A stretch of 64,000 nucleotides of DNA from Pyronema omphalodes (Eukaryota; Ascomycota; Pezizomycetes; Pezizales; Pyronemataceae). The notes under the pieces were generated by a model. That model was not told the DNA's origin. It saw only the letters and a list, made by a program, of their open reading frames with translations, and ran no database searches. Each line of letters opens with the position of its first letter. Position 1 is the first letter of the stretch. The position numbers and the translations under genes are program-made. The stretch covers positions 124,001-188,000 of the forward strand of contig JAJJXM010000040.1 in the NCBI GenBank assembly GCA_024516155.1, in the 5' to 3' direction. This document shows, piece after piece, positions 23,345-35,878 of this stretch.

Positions 23345-25073
23345 CTTCGCGTAGACGGCGATAGACGTTGCCAGGTTTTGTCGAGATTTCGAATGTGATA
23401 CCCTTTTGCTGTTTGTGTTTTGCTTATGTTGGTCTTTCTGTTTCTGTTGTGAATTTTCTGTTTTGTTCTTTTGTCATTTTGGAGTTTTTAGGTGTTTTGG
23501 GTCGTTTTGGCTTTTCAAGTTCCCGTGTTCGTATTATTTTTGTAGTGCGGATTGTATTTTTATTCGGGTTGCTGAAGGTGGTATATGGTTATCTTATGGG
23601 TTATGTACCTAGAGCCGATACACGAAGGAATTTGGTGCTTACAATAGAGTGTTGGAATCGGATTATATTGGATTAGATGTGAGATCATGGCAGTGCACCC
23701 AAGATAGATTGGATGTCCGAATTATCAGAGGTTCCGAAGTCGGTATGTGAGAAATAGTGGCGTCGGTTTTGCGTCCGGAAAGTGCCTGGCGAGATGATTG
23801 GAGATCTAAGGCGCCCAGATGCTGAGGTATCATAGATACCATCGAGCAAACTGCATGAAGCGGTCAATAGCCAGTTCTGGGGCATCTCGGTGTTATTATG
23901 TGTTTCCATCAGCTCCAGTCTGCAATTTCCCACCGCAAAACGACTTGCTTCAAGCTTAAGGACGCGATCCTTTGTACAGCTTCAACGATGGTTGATGGCT
24001 TCGTACTTGAAATAACACATTCATTGTATCTTTTGTTGTGGTTTCCCGGCAGAGCAAGGTATCCTCAACCGCTTATATATTGTGCCCCATGTCGCTTTTA
24101 TGCAACAGGTATCCGATAGTCATGTGGTGTCTTCCCAGAAGCTTTGACATTTATTTCATTTGTACGTGTTTGACATTCGATTCGAACTAAATACATGAGC
24201 ATTTGTATTCTTGAGGTTGTGGAAGATCGTCGGACCGTCCAGGAAGCTTCGAGGTCGTGATTCAGATGTCGATTATCTTCGAGCTGCAGGGCGGGCGGCA
24301 AGCAAGAGCTCCAAAAAACTAGTCTGATCATCTGCTTTATGCAAGATTAGATCGGCTGCTCTACAATCAGATAAGATTGTGCAGGCCTGCATGCGAAGCT
24401 TCCCGTGGAGTTCGTCTAGCGCGTTTTTTGCGGTTCATGGATTCAACTTTATTTAGAGCTGAGGAGGCGGGGGATGAGGAGCTGGCCAAGTCATTTGCCA
24501 ACAAAGACGAAATTGAATTGTAACGTCATCATCTATCACAATTTTCTGTCCAAATATTCTGGGTTTAATTTTACAAGTTCGCGCGTTTATGAGTCTTGTT
24601 GACGCAACCGATGTGTCGTGTGGGAGAACGGAGAGAACGGACAACCGTTAACGTCAACCCCGTCTGAACCCCACAAACCACATCCACTTGTCGACAACGA
24701 CAAACCCATCACCGCCCATCTAACAACCCTCAGGAAGGTCCAACTGCTCCACTTCCATCGCATCTCCGACCATAAAGAATCGTTCCCTAACCTGCATCTT
24801 TGACACCGCAAATCTGGCCGAGTGTTCAACTCGTCCGCCTTAAACTCTAATTAACCCACCCGATTGGCCATCGAAGCCTAGCAAGAGCCCCGCAAAACCT
24901 CGATCAGCCTACACCGCGCGAGTGTCGCTTTCTCGTGGCAGTGACCATATGGACGTTAAACCTGTTGCTATCTTCTGGAACTGTCTTATCGATACCGATA
25001 CTGTTTGAAGCGCATCATCCTGCGCGTCCATCAAACCTAATCACCGAATAAACATCTACCACAGACAAGCAAC
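23345..25073. other. Spacer between sirtuin and UPF2
   Basis: No gene is supported. The first 300 bp after the sirtuin stop are strikingly T-rich (ttttg, tttct words), as expected for a 3' UTR. The last 150 bp before 25074 are the UPF2 leader. ORFs of 60-100 codons here are hydrophobic artefacts of the T-rich tract. Confidence 0.6.
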
Positions 25074-28000
25074 ATGTCCGCACAAATCACCCGCGCCCGT
25101 AAACGTACGTCCAGTTACACGGTTCTCACGGCACATATTAAATGCCGGGTAGGGCGGGAATGCTAACCATACCATAGGTGAATTACGATCACTCAACCAA
25201 GCTGCCTGGGAGGGAGAAAAAGGTACAGGACACAATAAATTCGAAATCATGAGACGTTAGCAGCTTGCTGATGTTTCCTTCGCTCTCTCAGGCGTATTTA
25301 AGCTTTCCGGATCTCTTGATACCTCGCTAAAAAAGAATACCGCCGTCATTAAACGACTCAGAACTTCTCTTAACTCCGAATCTCAAACTGCTTTGATCAA
25401 GGATATCCAAACTACCTCGCTGGAAAAGTACCTTTCAGAAGTTATCTCCGCTGTTGCAGAGGGTTTACAGAAATCGAAAATTGCAGATACTGGCTCCGTT
25501 ATCGAGGTCGTCTCAGCTCTACACCAACGCTTCGGAAAGGATTTTACACCTAGGTTGACTTTCTATCTTGCGAAGGGACTTGCAAACCCCCGTCCGGAGG
25601 CTTTGAAGGGTCTATCTACCGAGCAGAAGGAGAGGGAAGAGAAGGAACGGTTTATTCGTCAGAGAGCTCTTCTCAGAGTCGGTGTTGAACTATGGCTGGT
25701 TGGCGTCATCAGAACCGTGAATGACGCTGAGGATACTCTTGCTGTTAAGAACGGAAATACCTTGAAGGCCAGTGCACCCATCCCTACCGCGAAAAAAGAT
25801 ACCGGAGATAGCGAGCCATTTCCATTGGAAGTATTGAAGGAGCTACTTGGTCGAGATAAGGAACATGTCAACCTTCCTTTAGTTGTTCTCTTTGTCAAGC
25901 AGTTTGCTTATGACGTTCTTGGACTCAAGGCAAAGAATACTACTAGAAAGACTGTAGAGGAGGATGGAACAGCTGCCAACGGAACCACGGAGGAGGCCAT
26001 GGGAAAGCCAATGGAGAACAGCGGTACTTCCGATATTGACCCTAATGATCCCCCGCTTAGTAGTCCGGAGATCCAACAGCGGTTCAGGAATGTCTTCACT
26101 CGGTACATGGAATCTCTCAAAAACCATATTATTCGCGATCATGAACGACTTCAGTCACAGTCAGCCCGCAATGCTGAGGCTTATATCAAGTCTGGAGAAA
26201 TCTTTGAGGACCGTCAAGCAAACTATGAGAAGGCTATGAAACAACAGGAGAAACTTATTTCTGGTGCTCAATCTATTGCGGATGTCCTTGGGGTTGAAAT
26301 GCCGGAATTACGGGACGACACGAATAGTGACGCCAACAAGGGAAGCATCATCCGTGAAGGAAGCAGCATGTTTGCAAATAAGGGAGAAGAGGGAAAGAGT
26401 GGTATTTGGGAAGATGAAGATCAGAGGAGATTTTATGAGGACTTGATTGATTTGAAGGGAAGGGTTCCGGCTATTCTTCTCGAGGACGGAAAGAAAAAGA
26501 AGAAGGATGGTGATTCTAAGGCGGAAGAGGAGATCAAACACTCAGAAGAGGAAGAGTCTACGAAAGAGGAAGATTCTGCCCCGGAAACTCCTAGAGAGCT
26601 TACTGAGGAGGAAAAGAAGGCCGAAGATGCTAGCATGGTCATTGTCAACAAGACTATTGGAGCTCAAGTGGATGCATTACTTTTACGCCTTCCGGAGCTT
26701 AACAACAGAGATATGATCGACCAGGCAGCTATTGACTTCTGTTTCCTCAACTCTAAGGCTTCCCGCAATCGTCTTATCCGTGTCTTGCAAGACGTTCCCC
26801 GTTTCCGCCAAGATTTGCTTCCTACTTACTCTCGTCTTACTGCGACTCTCAACAAATACCTTCCAGATATTGGAAAGGGTCTAGTTGACTACCTCGATAA
26901 GGAATTCCGCTCTCTTCAGCGCCGTAAGGAGAAAGATTTGTCTGAGTCCCGCTCCCGCAATGCGAGATACCTCTCGGAGCTCACCAAGTTCGGTGTTGTA
27001 CCTGAGCATGTCATTTTCCACTGCCTAAAGGTCGCCATTGAGGATTTCCACCGTATTAATGTCGAAATTATTTGCCACATCTTGGAGAACTGTGGTCGAT
27101 TCCTTCTTCGCACACCAGAAACCTCCGGACGGATGATTCAATTCTTGGAGACTTTGAAGAAGAAGAAGGATGGTGTCCACCACCTTGGACCTCAGGAGCG
27201 TATTGCTATCGAGAATGCCTTCTATTACGTCAACCCTCCTGAGAGACCCGCCATTGCTCAGAAGCAACGTTCAGTTATGGAGCTCTTTGTTCGTAAGATG
27301 ATTTATCTTGATCTTAACAAGAGAAATTACATCAAGACTCTCAAGAACCTTCGAAAGCTGAACTGGAGCGATCCAGAAATTGTCGCAATGTTGAAGAAAA
27401 TTTTCACCAAGGTCTGGAAAGTCAGATTCAACAATATTCATATTCTTGCAATTATTATTAGTGCTTTAAATAGGTACCATCAGGACTTTGCATACGGAAT
27501 CGTCGACGAGATCCTTGAGCAGATTACCGTGGGGCTGGAGGAAAATAACTTTAAGCACAACCAGCGCCGTATTGCTCAAGTCAAATACCTGGGAGAACTT
27601 TACACCTACAAGATGATCGACTCTCCTGTTATTTTTGATGCGCTTTACCGCATCATTACTTTTGGTCACGAGGGCGGATTGCCCAAGCCTGGAGTCTACT
27701 GCCCGTACGATCCCTTCGACGACTTCTTCCGTATCCGTCTTGTCTGCACCCTTCTCGATGTAACTGGTGCTTGCTTCGAACGCGGAGCTGCAAAAAAGAA
27801 GCTCGACTTCTTCCTTGCCTTCTTTCAATACTACTACTACACTAAAGACCCTGCACCTATGGATATCGATTTCTTGATGCAAGACACGATCGCCGCTCTC
27901 CGGCCTACCGGCAAATTCCACTCCAATCTCGAGGAAGCAGGAAAAGCCTTTGAAGAAGCCACTGCCAACAACTACAAGTCTACTCCTGAAGATAAGAACG

Positions 28001-28916
28001 GCCCCACCCAAGAGGAGGTTGACGACCAGGATGACGAATCCTCATCCTCTGATGAGGAAGGTGAAGAAGGAGAAGACGGCGAGGTTCGCAGCCATGGAGA
28101 TAACGAACAAGCCGTATCGGATGGAGAAGAGGACGATGATGCAGTCCGTAGTGTTGGCCGCTCAGAGACGCCTGATTCTTCATCTGATGAAGAGGAAGAG
28201 AACATTGTTGTTAAACGCGAGCAACATTTCGATCCTGAAGAGGAGGCAGAGTTTGATAGGGAATTTGCTAAGATGATGAGTGAATCCCTTGAGTCACGAA
28301 AGTTTGAGCGGAAGCCGGTATTCGATGTTCCATTGCCTATAAGAAAGGCTGGTGGCCCAGGCTTGTTGTCTAGGGAAAATACCACCGGGGATGAATTAGA
28401 GCAACCGGAGAATCAACAGGAAGAGAATAAGGGGACTATGATGTTTTCGTTACTCACCAGAAGGGGAAATAGACAGCAGACTAAGATGGTCGCTCTGCCC
28501 TCTGATTCCGGATTTGCTGTGGCTATGAAAGACAAGAGAGAGAAGGAACGTGAGGAGAAGCAGAAAATCAAGGAGTTGGTTATGAGTTATGATAGAATCG
28601 AAGAGCCTGCGGATATTGATGGTACGTCCTGTCTAACTAAGCTTGGAGAGACAGCAAGAGATATGGGTGGAGATATCTAACCTCTTCAATAGGACCCAGT
28701 ACCCACGCAGCTCTGAACGCCTACATGCGACCTTCAGGTCGGAACCAACCCCGAAGCAGAAAACTCTCCATGAGTGATGTTAATTGGTACGATAACACCA
28801 TCTGGTCTAGAAATCTTATTGAAGCATTTGCAAACTCTGAATCCCCTAAGTCCCTTGAGAAATACCAGGGAAAATGGTATAAGGGAAAGGGTATCCAGAG
28901 AGATGATGCTAGTTAA
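25074..28916 (+). CDS. Upf2/Nmd2, nonsense-mediated mRNA decay factor
   Basis: Upf2 bridges Upf1 and Upf3 in the cytoplasmic surveillance complex that degrades mRNAs with premature stops. Four exons give a clean frame: 25074-25104, 25178-25222, 25292-28621 and 28693-28916, about 1209 residues. The introns are 69-73 bp with gtacgt/gtacag donors, and intron 1 has a tgctaac branch. Exons 1-2 encode the conserved N-terminal RKRELRSLNQAAWEGEK block. Three MIF4G-type helical repeats follow, roughly residues 20-370, 420-640 and 650-850. Next comes a long acidic stretch (DDESSSSDEEGEEGEDGE region, about 890-960), then a Lys/Glu-rich helix and the C-terminal Upf1-binding tail. A second acidic/Lys insert (about 400-430) lies between the first two MIF4G units. 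If the last 71-bp intron were retained, the protein would end about 55 residues early and lose the tail. Start chosen because it alone gives the family N-terminus. Confidence 0.96.
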
Positions 28917-31906
28917 ATTGATCGCAATTTTGTTGTTGGATGAATACTAACACTTATTTTGCGGAGGATAGGACTTAATGGGATTATGATAATATCATGA
29001 TCTTCTTGGGATTTTGCTATCCATAACTACGATTTCGGACGACGGGAAAAACACGAGGAACGAGCAAAGACGATACGCACGAACGACGAGCGAAGACGGA
29101 GAAACGGAAACGCAGAACACAACGAAATGGAACGGAACATGTGAGACGGAAAGTAAAAATCGAAAACAGCTTTTATCATCATCATCATATTAGCTAAAGA
29201 GATTTTTACAAAAGACAACTATAAGTAACTACTACAGGAATTGGAAAGAATGAGTACTGGGAATGGCATCGTCATGTATGATGTCGTTTCTAAAGGCAAA
29301 ACTATAACCTTGATAAATTATAGGTTTGGTTGGATACAATATGTCAAGGGATTTACATGCATGTTAAGATATTAGTAAAAAATCACTTACTTACTTATTT
29401 GAATGAGAATGGCCTGGTTTAATCAGAAATGGAGGTGGACCTGTAGAGTGATAATATGGCTTGTAGGAGGTAACAATTGCACCGTTTGTGTTTTGCAACT
29501 AGTATTCAATGAGTTGGAAAGGGTCAGGGTTTCAGAACAGATGATGGTGAGAATGGTGCGCTAGGATTGGTTTTTTCGTTAAAGGGGGGTTTTTTTTTTC
29601 CTTCTTCGAAATGGAAGTTATGAGAATTATGCAATTCCTTTCTTTTTTTTTAATGGTTATGGGCGGTATTTTTTTCTCCCGTAATTAAAAGAGATGTGGT
29701 TGGTGCTTGATGCTTGATGGTTTCCGGAATGTAAGTGATGATATTAGTAACTTTGTCTCGCAATGCTTCGGATTATCATGGCTTCCGGATTAGATGGCGT
29801 GTTCCGAAGTTTAGATTGATGTCGACGATTAAAACATTCCGTTAGTTGGAACGAGTTTATATAATGTCCTGTAATATGCCATATGCCATATACCATCCTT
29901 TACGTGTTACATTCACCGGTCTTATATCAACCCATGGCGGAGGGGTTAATAAGTGCAACCCAGCTAATTAACTATATTTAAACCCCTTAACTCCCTCTCA
30001 GAAAAACAACTTAAAAAAGAAACTGGTGGTTTTGGGTAATGATACGAATTCGAATTCTGATAGGAGGAATTGATATATACTGAGTTGATACACATTGATT
30101 TTGTTGGTATTCTAACTGCTCCGCTTTACGTCATAGGTATTTATTAAATACCCCAAGAAAATGAAACTAGTCTATCTATCGAAGATTCAAAAGCAGCTTT
30201 CTCCCATACACCATTCGATTGGAATACGACATTACATCACCCCCCCCCCCCCCCTTCAAATCACTTCCATGGAACTACTATATATGCATAATTTATACAA
30301 CTTACATATAACCAAAAATATTGATCATTTCCTGTATCACACGCTGCCCAAGGCCTAGAAGTCCCATACACAACACTGAAGTACTGAAGATATTTGTAGA
30401 TATTTGTAGATAGCGAGGGATATGGCTTTAAATACACAGAAGGGGTTTGGATTTTGCTAGTCACTTCATATCATATCACGTAAAAAAACTCACTTGAAAA
30501 AAATGATAATAAAAATAAAAAAAGAAAAGGAAAATATATGTCACCAAGTACAGTATTTTTGATATCAAATTATATCTTATCACATACCCCCACCCCCACC
30601 CCCTACTCCCTACGTCCTGCATTATCACTATATCACTATACCACTACATCACTACATCACCTTAACATCACCCAAAAACAGCACTCATGATTCGATTCAA
30701 CATACAACAACAAAAATCTTTACCTCTAAAAAAACGCACAATATATTTCTCGTTAAATCGAAAAAAAGTAGGTACAAGTATAAAAACGTAAACGTATACG
30801 TGCTTCTCCATCACATGTCTATTCCCCTAAGTTACGATAAAAGAAAGAAGTTAACAAAGTCAGGTAAGGTAAGATGAAAAAAAAGAAAAAAAAAAAAAAA
30901 AAAACAATTGATGTGAAATGGAAAAAAAGTAAAAAAAATGGAAGAAATGGAAAATAAAAGTATGGAGAAAAAAAAAAAGGTAAAAAGTAAGAGTAAAAAA
31001 TTCCCAAAGAAAAGAAAAATCAAAAAAATCCCGTAAACAAGCAAACAAGTAAATAATTTCTTGAACACATGGTAGATAGGTAGATAGAGGGGGCGTATAT
31101 GAGCACGAAAAAAAAAAAAAAAAAAAAACAGAGAAATAACCTCTCCATCCATCCATCCATCATCCTTAAATTAGTACAGCCTGCATGAAAAAAAACAAGG
31201 GTACATATCCCCTCAAGAAAAGAAGAAAAAAAAAGATCTCGGAAAAAAAAAAGATAAACGCCCGCAGTAAATAACAAGTAATAACAATGACAAAAAACAA
31301 ACACAAACAGATAACAAATAGTAAAAGTAGAGTTAACAAAAAAAAAAAAACACAACACACAGCGGTAAAATAAAGGCGATACAACTGCAAATGCAACAAG
31401 AACAGGTAAATCCCCTTACCACCACATCTTCCCGAATCTAAACTAAACTAAACATAAACCTGAACCTGAACCTGGACATCTTTGGCTTGCATTTTTCGTA
31501 TGTTGGATGATGGATGTTGTATCTTGTATATTGTATCTTTCAACCGTGGAGACTGAGGAAACCGAGGAAACGTAAACCGTGGAAATCCAGTAAATCGGGT
31601 AAAATATTCTCCTTCGTTCCTTCGTTCATGCTGGAGTAATCGCTCCTAATCATCGGCTGCGCTCTATATTTGCTGTGTATTTGCTTCAACTCTCTTCGCT
31701 TCGCTCCATCTTCGCTTCTCTCCTCCTTCGCTTCGCTTCGATATCCCATCCACTAGCCCTTGTCCCGTAACGATAACATTAGACGTGACTCCCGGGTCGT
31801 TTCCAGAATTCCTATCCTTATCCCCTTTCCTCATTCCTCCTCTCTCATCACCCTTCTCATCCCTCATCCCAAACTCCCGCACCATGCCTCATCCTCAACC
31901 AGCACC
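28917..31906. other. A-rich spacer between convergent UPF2 and LIM/RhoGAP genes
   Basis: No gene is supported. From 30480 to 31350 the plus strand is packed with A runs (up to 21 A at 30884-30904 and about 21 at 31109-31129). Minus-strand ORFs of 70-112 codons here are Phe-rich translations of these tracts and are not genes. A 14-bp C run lies at 30241-30254 and C-rich sequence at 30588-30603. Confidence 0.65.
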
Positions 31907-34900
31907 TTAAAGCTGGAAAATGCTCTCATTATTATCGATTAAAAATTGGATAGCATTGTTTTTCATATGCATATCCGACATTTCACGTTCGTCAGACATA
32001 TGACGGAGGAGGGTTGGTGCGAAAACCACCGCGAGGTTGCGGGAGTTCATCAGGTTTTCTTCTCGGCGGGCGGCAACTCTGTTGTTTTGGAGGGGGAATG
32101 TTAGTATACGTTATTTATGTTGATTTTTTAGGGGGATTCTTTTTACCTTGCGAGATGGAAGATGACGAACTGAAGAACGTCACGATGGGCTTGTGGTAAG
32201 TCCTCAGTAACTTGTCGTAGAAGCTCCACACGCTTCTCGACTTCGTACTCATCTGTTTTTTTTATCAATGAATTAGTATGTTATCCTATATTCGACATTC
32301 CAAGGGGGGATGAAAAGACTTACTAGTACTCTCCACAAACCGATCATAAAGTTCGTAGGTGATAAGGGGATTGGGGAGGTTTCGGAAGTACTGTTTGAGA
32401 ACACTGGTGACCGAGCAAATATCCAGATCCGGAGAAAACTGGACATCCTCACCCCTCTCAAACTCATCCTGAATCTGGCGCATTTGAGTAGCACCGCCGG
32501 ACTTCCTGTAAATTCCCTCCATATCCATTCCCCTCATCTCGACTTCCTGGATACACTTCTGGACGACGGCGGGGATCTTCGTTCCTTCGTATTCTGTTCG
32601 GGTGACGAGGTCTCCTCCGAACATTAGGACGGCGTTGGGATCGATGGGGGCGGTGATAACGGGCTCTCCTGGCGCGGCGCCGTTCTTCTTGTCTTTCTTC
32701 ACCCAGGGTTTACCACCCGGGAAGCGAGGATCGAGGATGATTCCGGCTCCATCAAGGTGAATTTCGGTAGCGAACACCTTGTTACTGAGCTTACCGGCGT
32801 TCTTCATGATAGCAGCTCCGGGTTTCTTCCAGAACTGCTTCTTCTGACCAACACCATTCTTGAAGGGCGAAACCTTCTGTGCAATCATAACCTCTGAACT
32901 CTCCACCGTGGCATCATACGGTAATCCAATGGTCGGTAAGGAAGCGGAAGATTGTGCCAAACGCTTCTCGAGCTCAGCGGGGTCCATCAACTCTGTGTCC
33001 CCGTCGTAAATTCCCAACCCCTTGCTGTTCGCCTTGAACTGAGCCTGGATACGACCAGTCAACTCGTTGTTCAGGTCGGCAAGCTGAGCATTCTTCATGT
33101 TCAGCTGCTCGGTCTCCATGATAGCTTGCTCACGGAGACGGCCAAAGCTCTCGACATCTTCGAGAAGTTGGTCGCGCTGCTGGACCAAGTCGGATATATC
33201 GGCCTTCAAGGTGGCTTTTAGAGCTTCGAGCTCTTTCGTAAGGCCGCTGATCAGGCCGGATTTCAACTCGACGGGGTTGATACTCTTTCTGTAATTGCAA
33301 TTTTTATTAGCAGGTGCATACAAAGGCTGCGAATGTCGATAAGGAACTTACCCGTCGGTCTTGGAGGCATCCAGGTGCTGTTTAATCACCATCAACTCTC
33401 TCAAGAAAGCTTCTCGCTCGGTTTCAAGCAGAGCTACCGTGCTGCGCTTCTGCATGATCGACTCTTGCAGAGCTTTCGCGGAGGCGGAGTTCTATGATGA
33501 CGTCATGTTAGTGCACTTGTCGAAATTTTATTTCACGGTGAAGTAAGGGGGTATGAATGACTTACGTTGAGCTTAGTCTCAAGCTCCACTATGCGCTGAG
33601 TAGACCTCCTCAGCTCCTGCTTCAATGTACGGATCTCATCTTTAGGATCCATGTACATGGGAGAAACCATGTCTCCGTACGCCTGCTCCCCTGGTGATCT
33701 AACCGCCAATTCACTGAGGGAACGACCATGACTTGTTTTCCTATTCTAAAGGTAAGTATTGATTCCACAGGTCTTATCGAATTGATTCATATACCCTAGA
33801 GCGTTACTCGGCTCCGAATCGGAATCTGAAATCGGAGAGAAATTCGATTCCTGTGCCACTGATGGGCGACGTCCGGATGCCGACTCTGGTGAATCAATCT
33901 TTACCGATACACTTGACGAACCTAATGGCGAGTATGAGTACTGAGGTCGATTGAGGGGGGGTGTGGAGGAAGACATACCAGTAAATGGCGTATTCATCCT
34001 GCTCAACGATGGCCGGATCGAATCGCCTCGCGGTGGTATACTACCCATAGAATCCCGAGGAGGAGAGGGTGCTGCGGTCTCCGGTGGGGACATGCCGCCA
34101 ATGGACCGCTTGCGCTCTCTCGGCGTCTCACCCAGTCTGAAACCCTCACTCGAGCCAACATCAGATGTGGCTCTACCCGCGCTATTCAGCAACCTCTCCA
34201 CTCGCTCTGCCGACTCGTGAGATATCCGGGGTATCTCGGACTTGTCGAGTGCCGCTTGCAACTCGTAACTTCTGTCCTGAGTTGCGATATGGGGCCGGGC
34301 GTTTCTATTCTCCGCCTCATAGGCGCTCGTGATCTTGCCATCACTCGGCTTGATCCTCTCCCATTCCGAACCCGAGTACTGCGAACTACGTCCATGTGAC
34401 GAGTCGTCAAGCACCAGCGGGATGTTTCCGGTAAAGTCACCAAACGGATTGCCGTTAGCAGTCAGTTGGTCTAAACCTTGGAAACTGTGCCGCTTCTGTG
34501 CGCGGGACGTCCGAAGGTTGTCTATTTTCATCATTAGCAAATTTATTCCTCTAGACCGTAATTATTTATGGAAATAGATCCATACCTGCTGAGAGACCCA
34601 TCGGCGACAGCTGCTGTGGAGTGAACTTGGCTAGAGAGGGACCCGCAGCGCTCGGAGAAGGTCTACTGGGAGCTGGAGTCGGGGATTCTCCATCGCCGGA
34701 ATCTGGAGGGGGGAGCGGCGGTAACGACTTGTCGTTGTTTTTCTTCTGCTCCATCATGGGAGTCTGGGTTTCACTCGTCGGCGTTCTTGACGAGGGTTTT
34801 GGCCGCGATGATTTCTTCCGTCGAGACATTAAAGTCTCATGACATCCCATACAGAAGATGCCTTGCGAGGTCCTGGCGTACTTCAGGTTCTCGATCTTAC

Positions 34901-35423
34901 GCTTACAGTTGCGGCACCTAAAGCAACCAGCACAGTAAGCCTGATCACCCGTCAGGATTGCCAGGTCCTCGATCTTCTGGTTACAAGCTGTACATGAATA
35001 GGTACAGCTTGAACAGATCAGGGAGCCATCGCCAAGAAGTAATAGATTCGCATCGGAATCTAGTAGTGTACTACAAGAGTTACACCGGAAACAATCAATG
35101 TGCCAACGGTTTCCGGCTGAAGCTTCGTTAGCAAATCGCTCTTCAAATGCAGTTGTTGCGGGCGTTGCGGGCGTTGCGGGCGCGGCGAGTGATAATGCCC
35201 GCGTCGCCGCAACGCGAGCTTCTGGGTGAGCCGGCTCGGCAGGGATAGCAACTTACCCAACTCAAACGCTTTTCCCTCTTCTAAAACCTATTCCAATCGT
35301 CAATAATCCCAACTTCCAAAGCTTCGGATAGTATTGGAATAATCGTACCTGACCACATCCTTTGCAAGGGATGTCATCGTCGTCCTGGTACGGCGACCCC
35401 GGCGGGGACCCGTCGTTGTTCAT
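31907..35423 (-). CDS. LIM-domain Rho GTPase-activating protein (Rga1/Rga2 type)
   Basis: Proteins of this family stimulate GTP hydrolysis by Cdc42/Rho and act at polarity sites and septa. The ATG is at 35423. Exon 1 35349-35423, exon 2 35257-35287, exon 3 34586-35116, exon 4 begins at 34521; about nine exons end at the TAA at 31907-31909, giving roughly 980 residues (my estimate). Two LIM zinc fingers occupy the N-terminus (CKGC, HIDC, CNSC, CSSC, then CTAC, CAGC, CRNC, CMGC). A long Ser/Pro-rich linker follows (PPLPPPDSGDGE and many SP sites). A coiled coil begins in the MDPKDEIRTLKQEL region. The C-terminal RhoGAP domain has the arginine finger in GIYRKSG and, late in the domain, NLAVVFAPTLLR. 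Intron 2 (35117-35256) holds a short ttgcgggcg tandem repeat and a GC-rich hairpin. A 152-codon upstream ORF overlaps the start codon (see findings). It is the only full copy; broken relatives lie at 13.1-16.06 and 45.17-45.69 kb. Confidence 0.93.
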
Positions 35424-35878
35424 GATGAGCTCGTGGTAACTGGAACAATGTCCGGTTCACGTAGCTCAACTATGATCTCGTACTTTCGAGCTGGTGGGAA
35501 AAGGTCTTCTAAAAATTCGAAGCTTCGTTCTCCGTTCGTGGGTGGGTGGTTGCTATCGTAAGGGGGTGGTGGTGCGGGGAGGGGAGGGGAGAATTCCGTG
35601 TCGCGTCTTTGGGTTTGGTTTGTCTTCAAACGATCGTAATTCCTCTTACAAGTTGGTAAAGAAAGAAAGAATCTGGTTTGAAGGGAGGTAGGGTGGAGAC
35701 GTGATAGGTATTCGGTAGGACTTTGCTCGTCTCTCAGGAAGGCAAGTGGTGGATTGTGCTTCGTTGGCTTCGATGGTTTCGCTCGCTTCGTAGACGGGAG
35801 TTCCAATGCGCCGGTGATGTATCTAGGGGTTACGAAGTCTAGATATGCGCGGGAAGCAACTGATACCAATGGATTCAC
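35420..35878 (-). promoter_or_regulatory. 152-codon upstream ORF in the LIM/RhoGAP leader
   Basis: An ATG-started open frame runs from 35878 to a TGA at 35422-35420. Its stop overlaps the LIM/RhoGAP ATG as ATGA. The product has no recognised domain and is Pro/Ser/Thr-rich. If the leader extends this far, scanning ribosomes would meet this frame first and could repress or couple translation. It might equally be a chance frame in a promoter. About 310 bp of it (35551-35862) were copied into the 6-kb repeat. Confidence 0.35.

Noticed and set aside
30819..31399. Several overlapping minus-strand ORFs rich in Phe that look like membrane proteins
   Set aside because: They are translations of long A runs on the plus strand in three frames at once.
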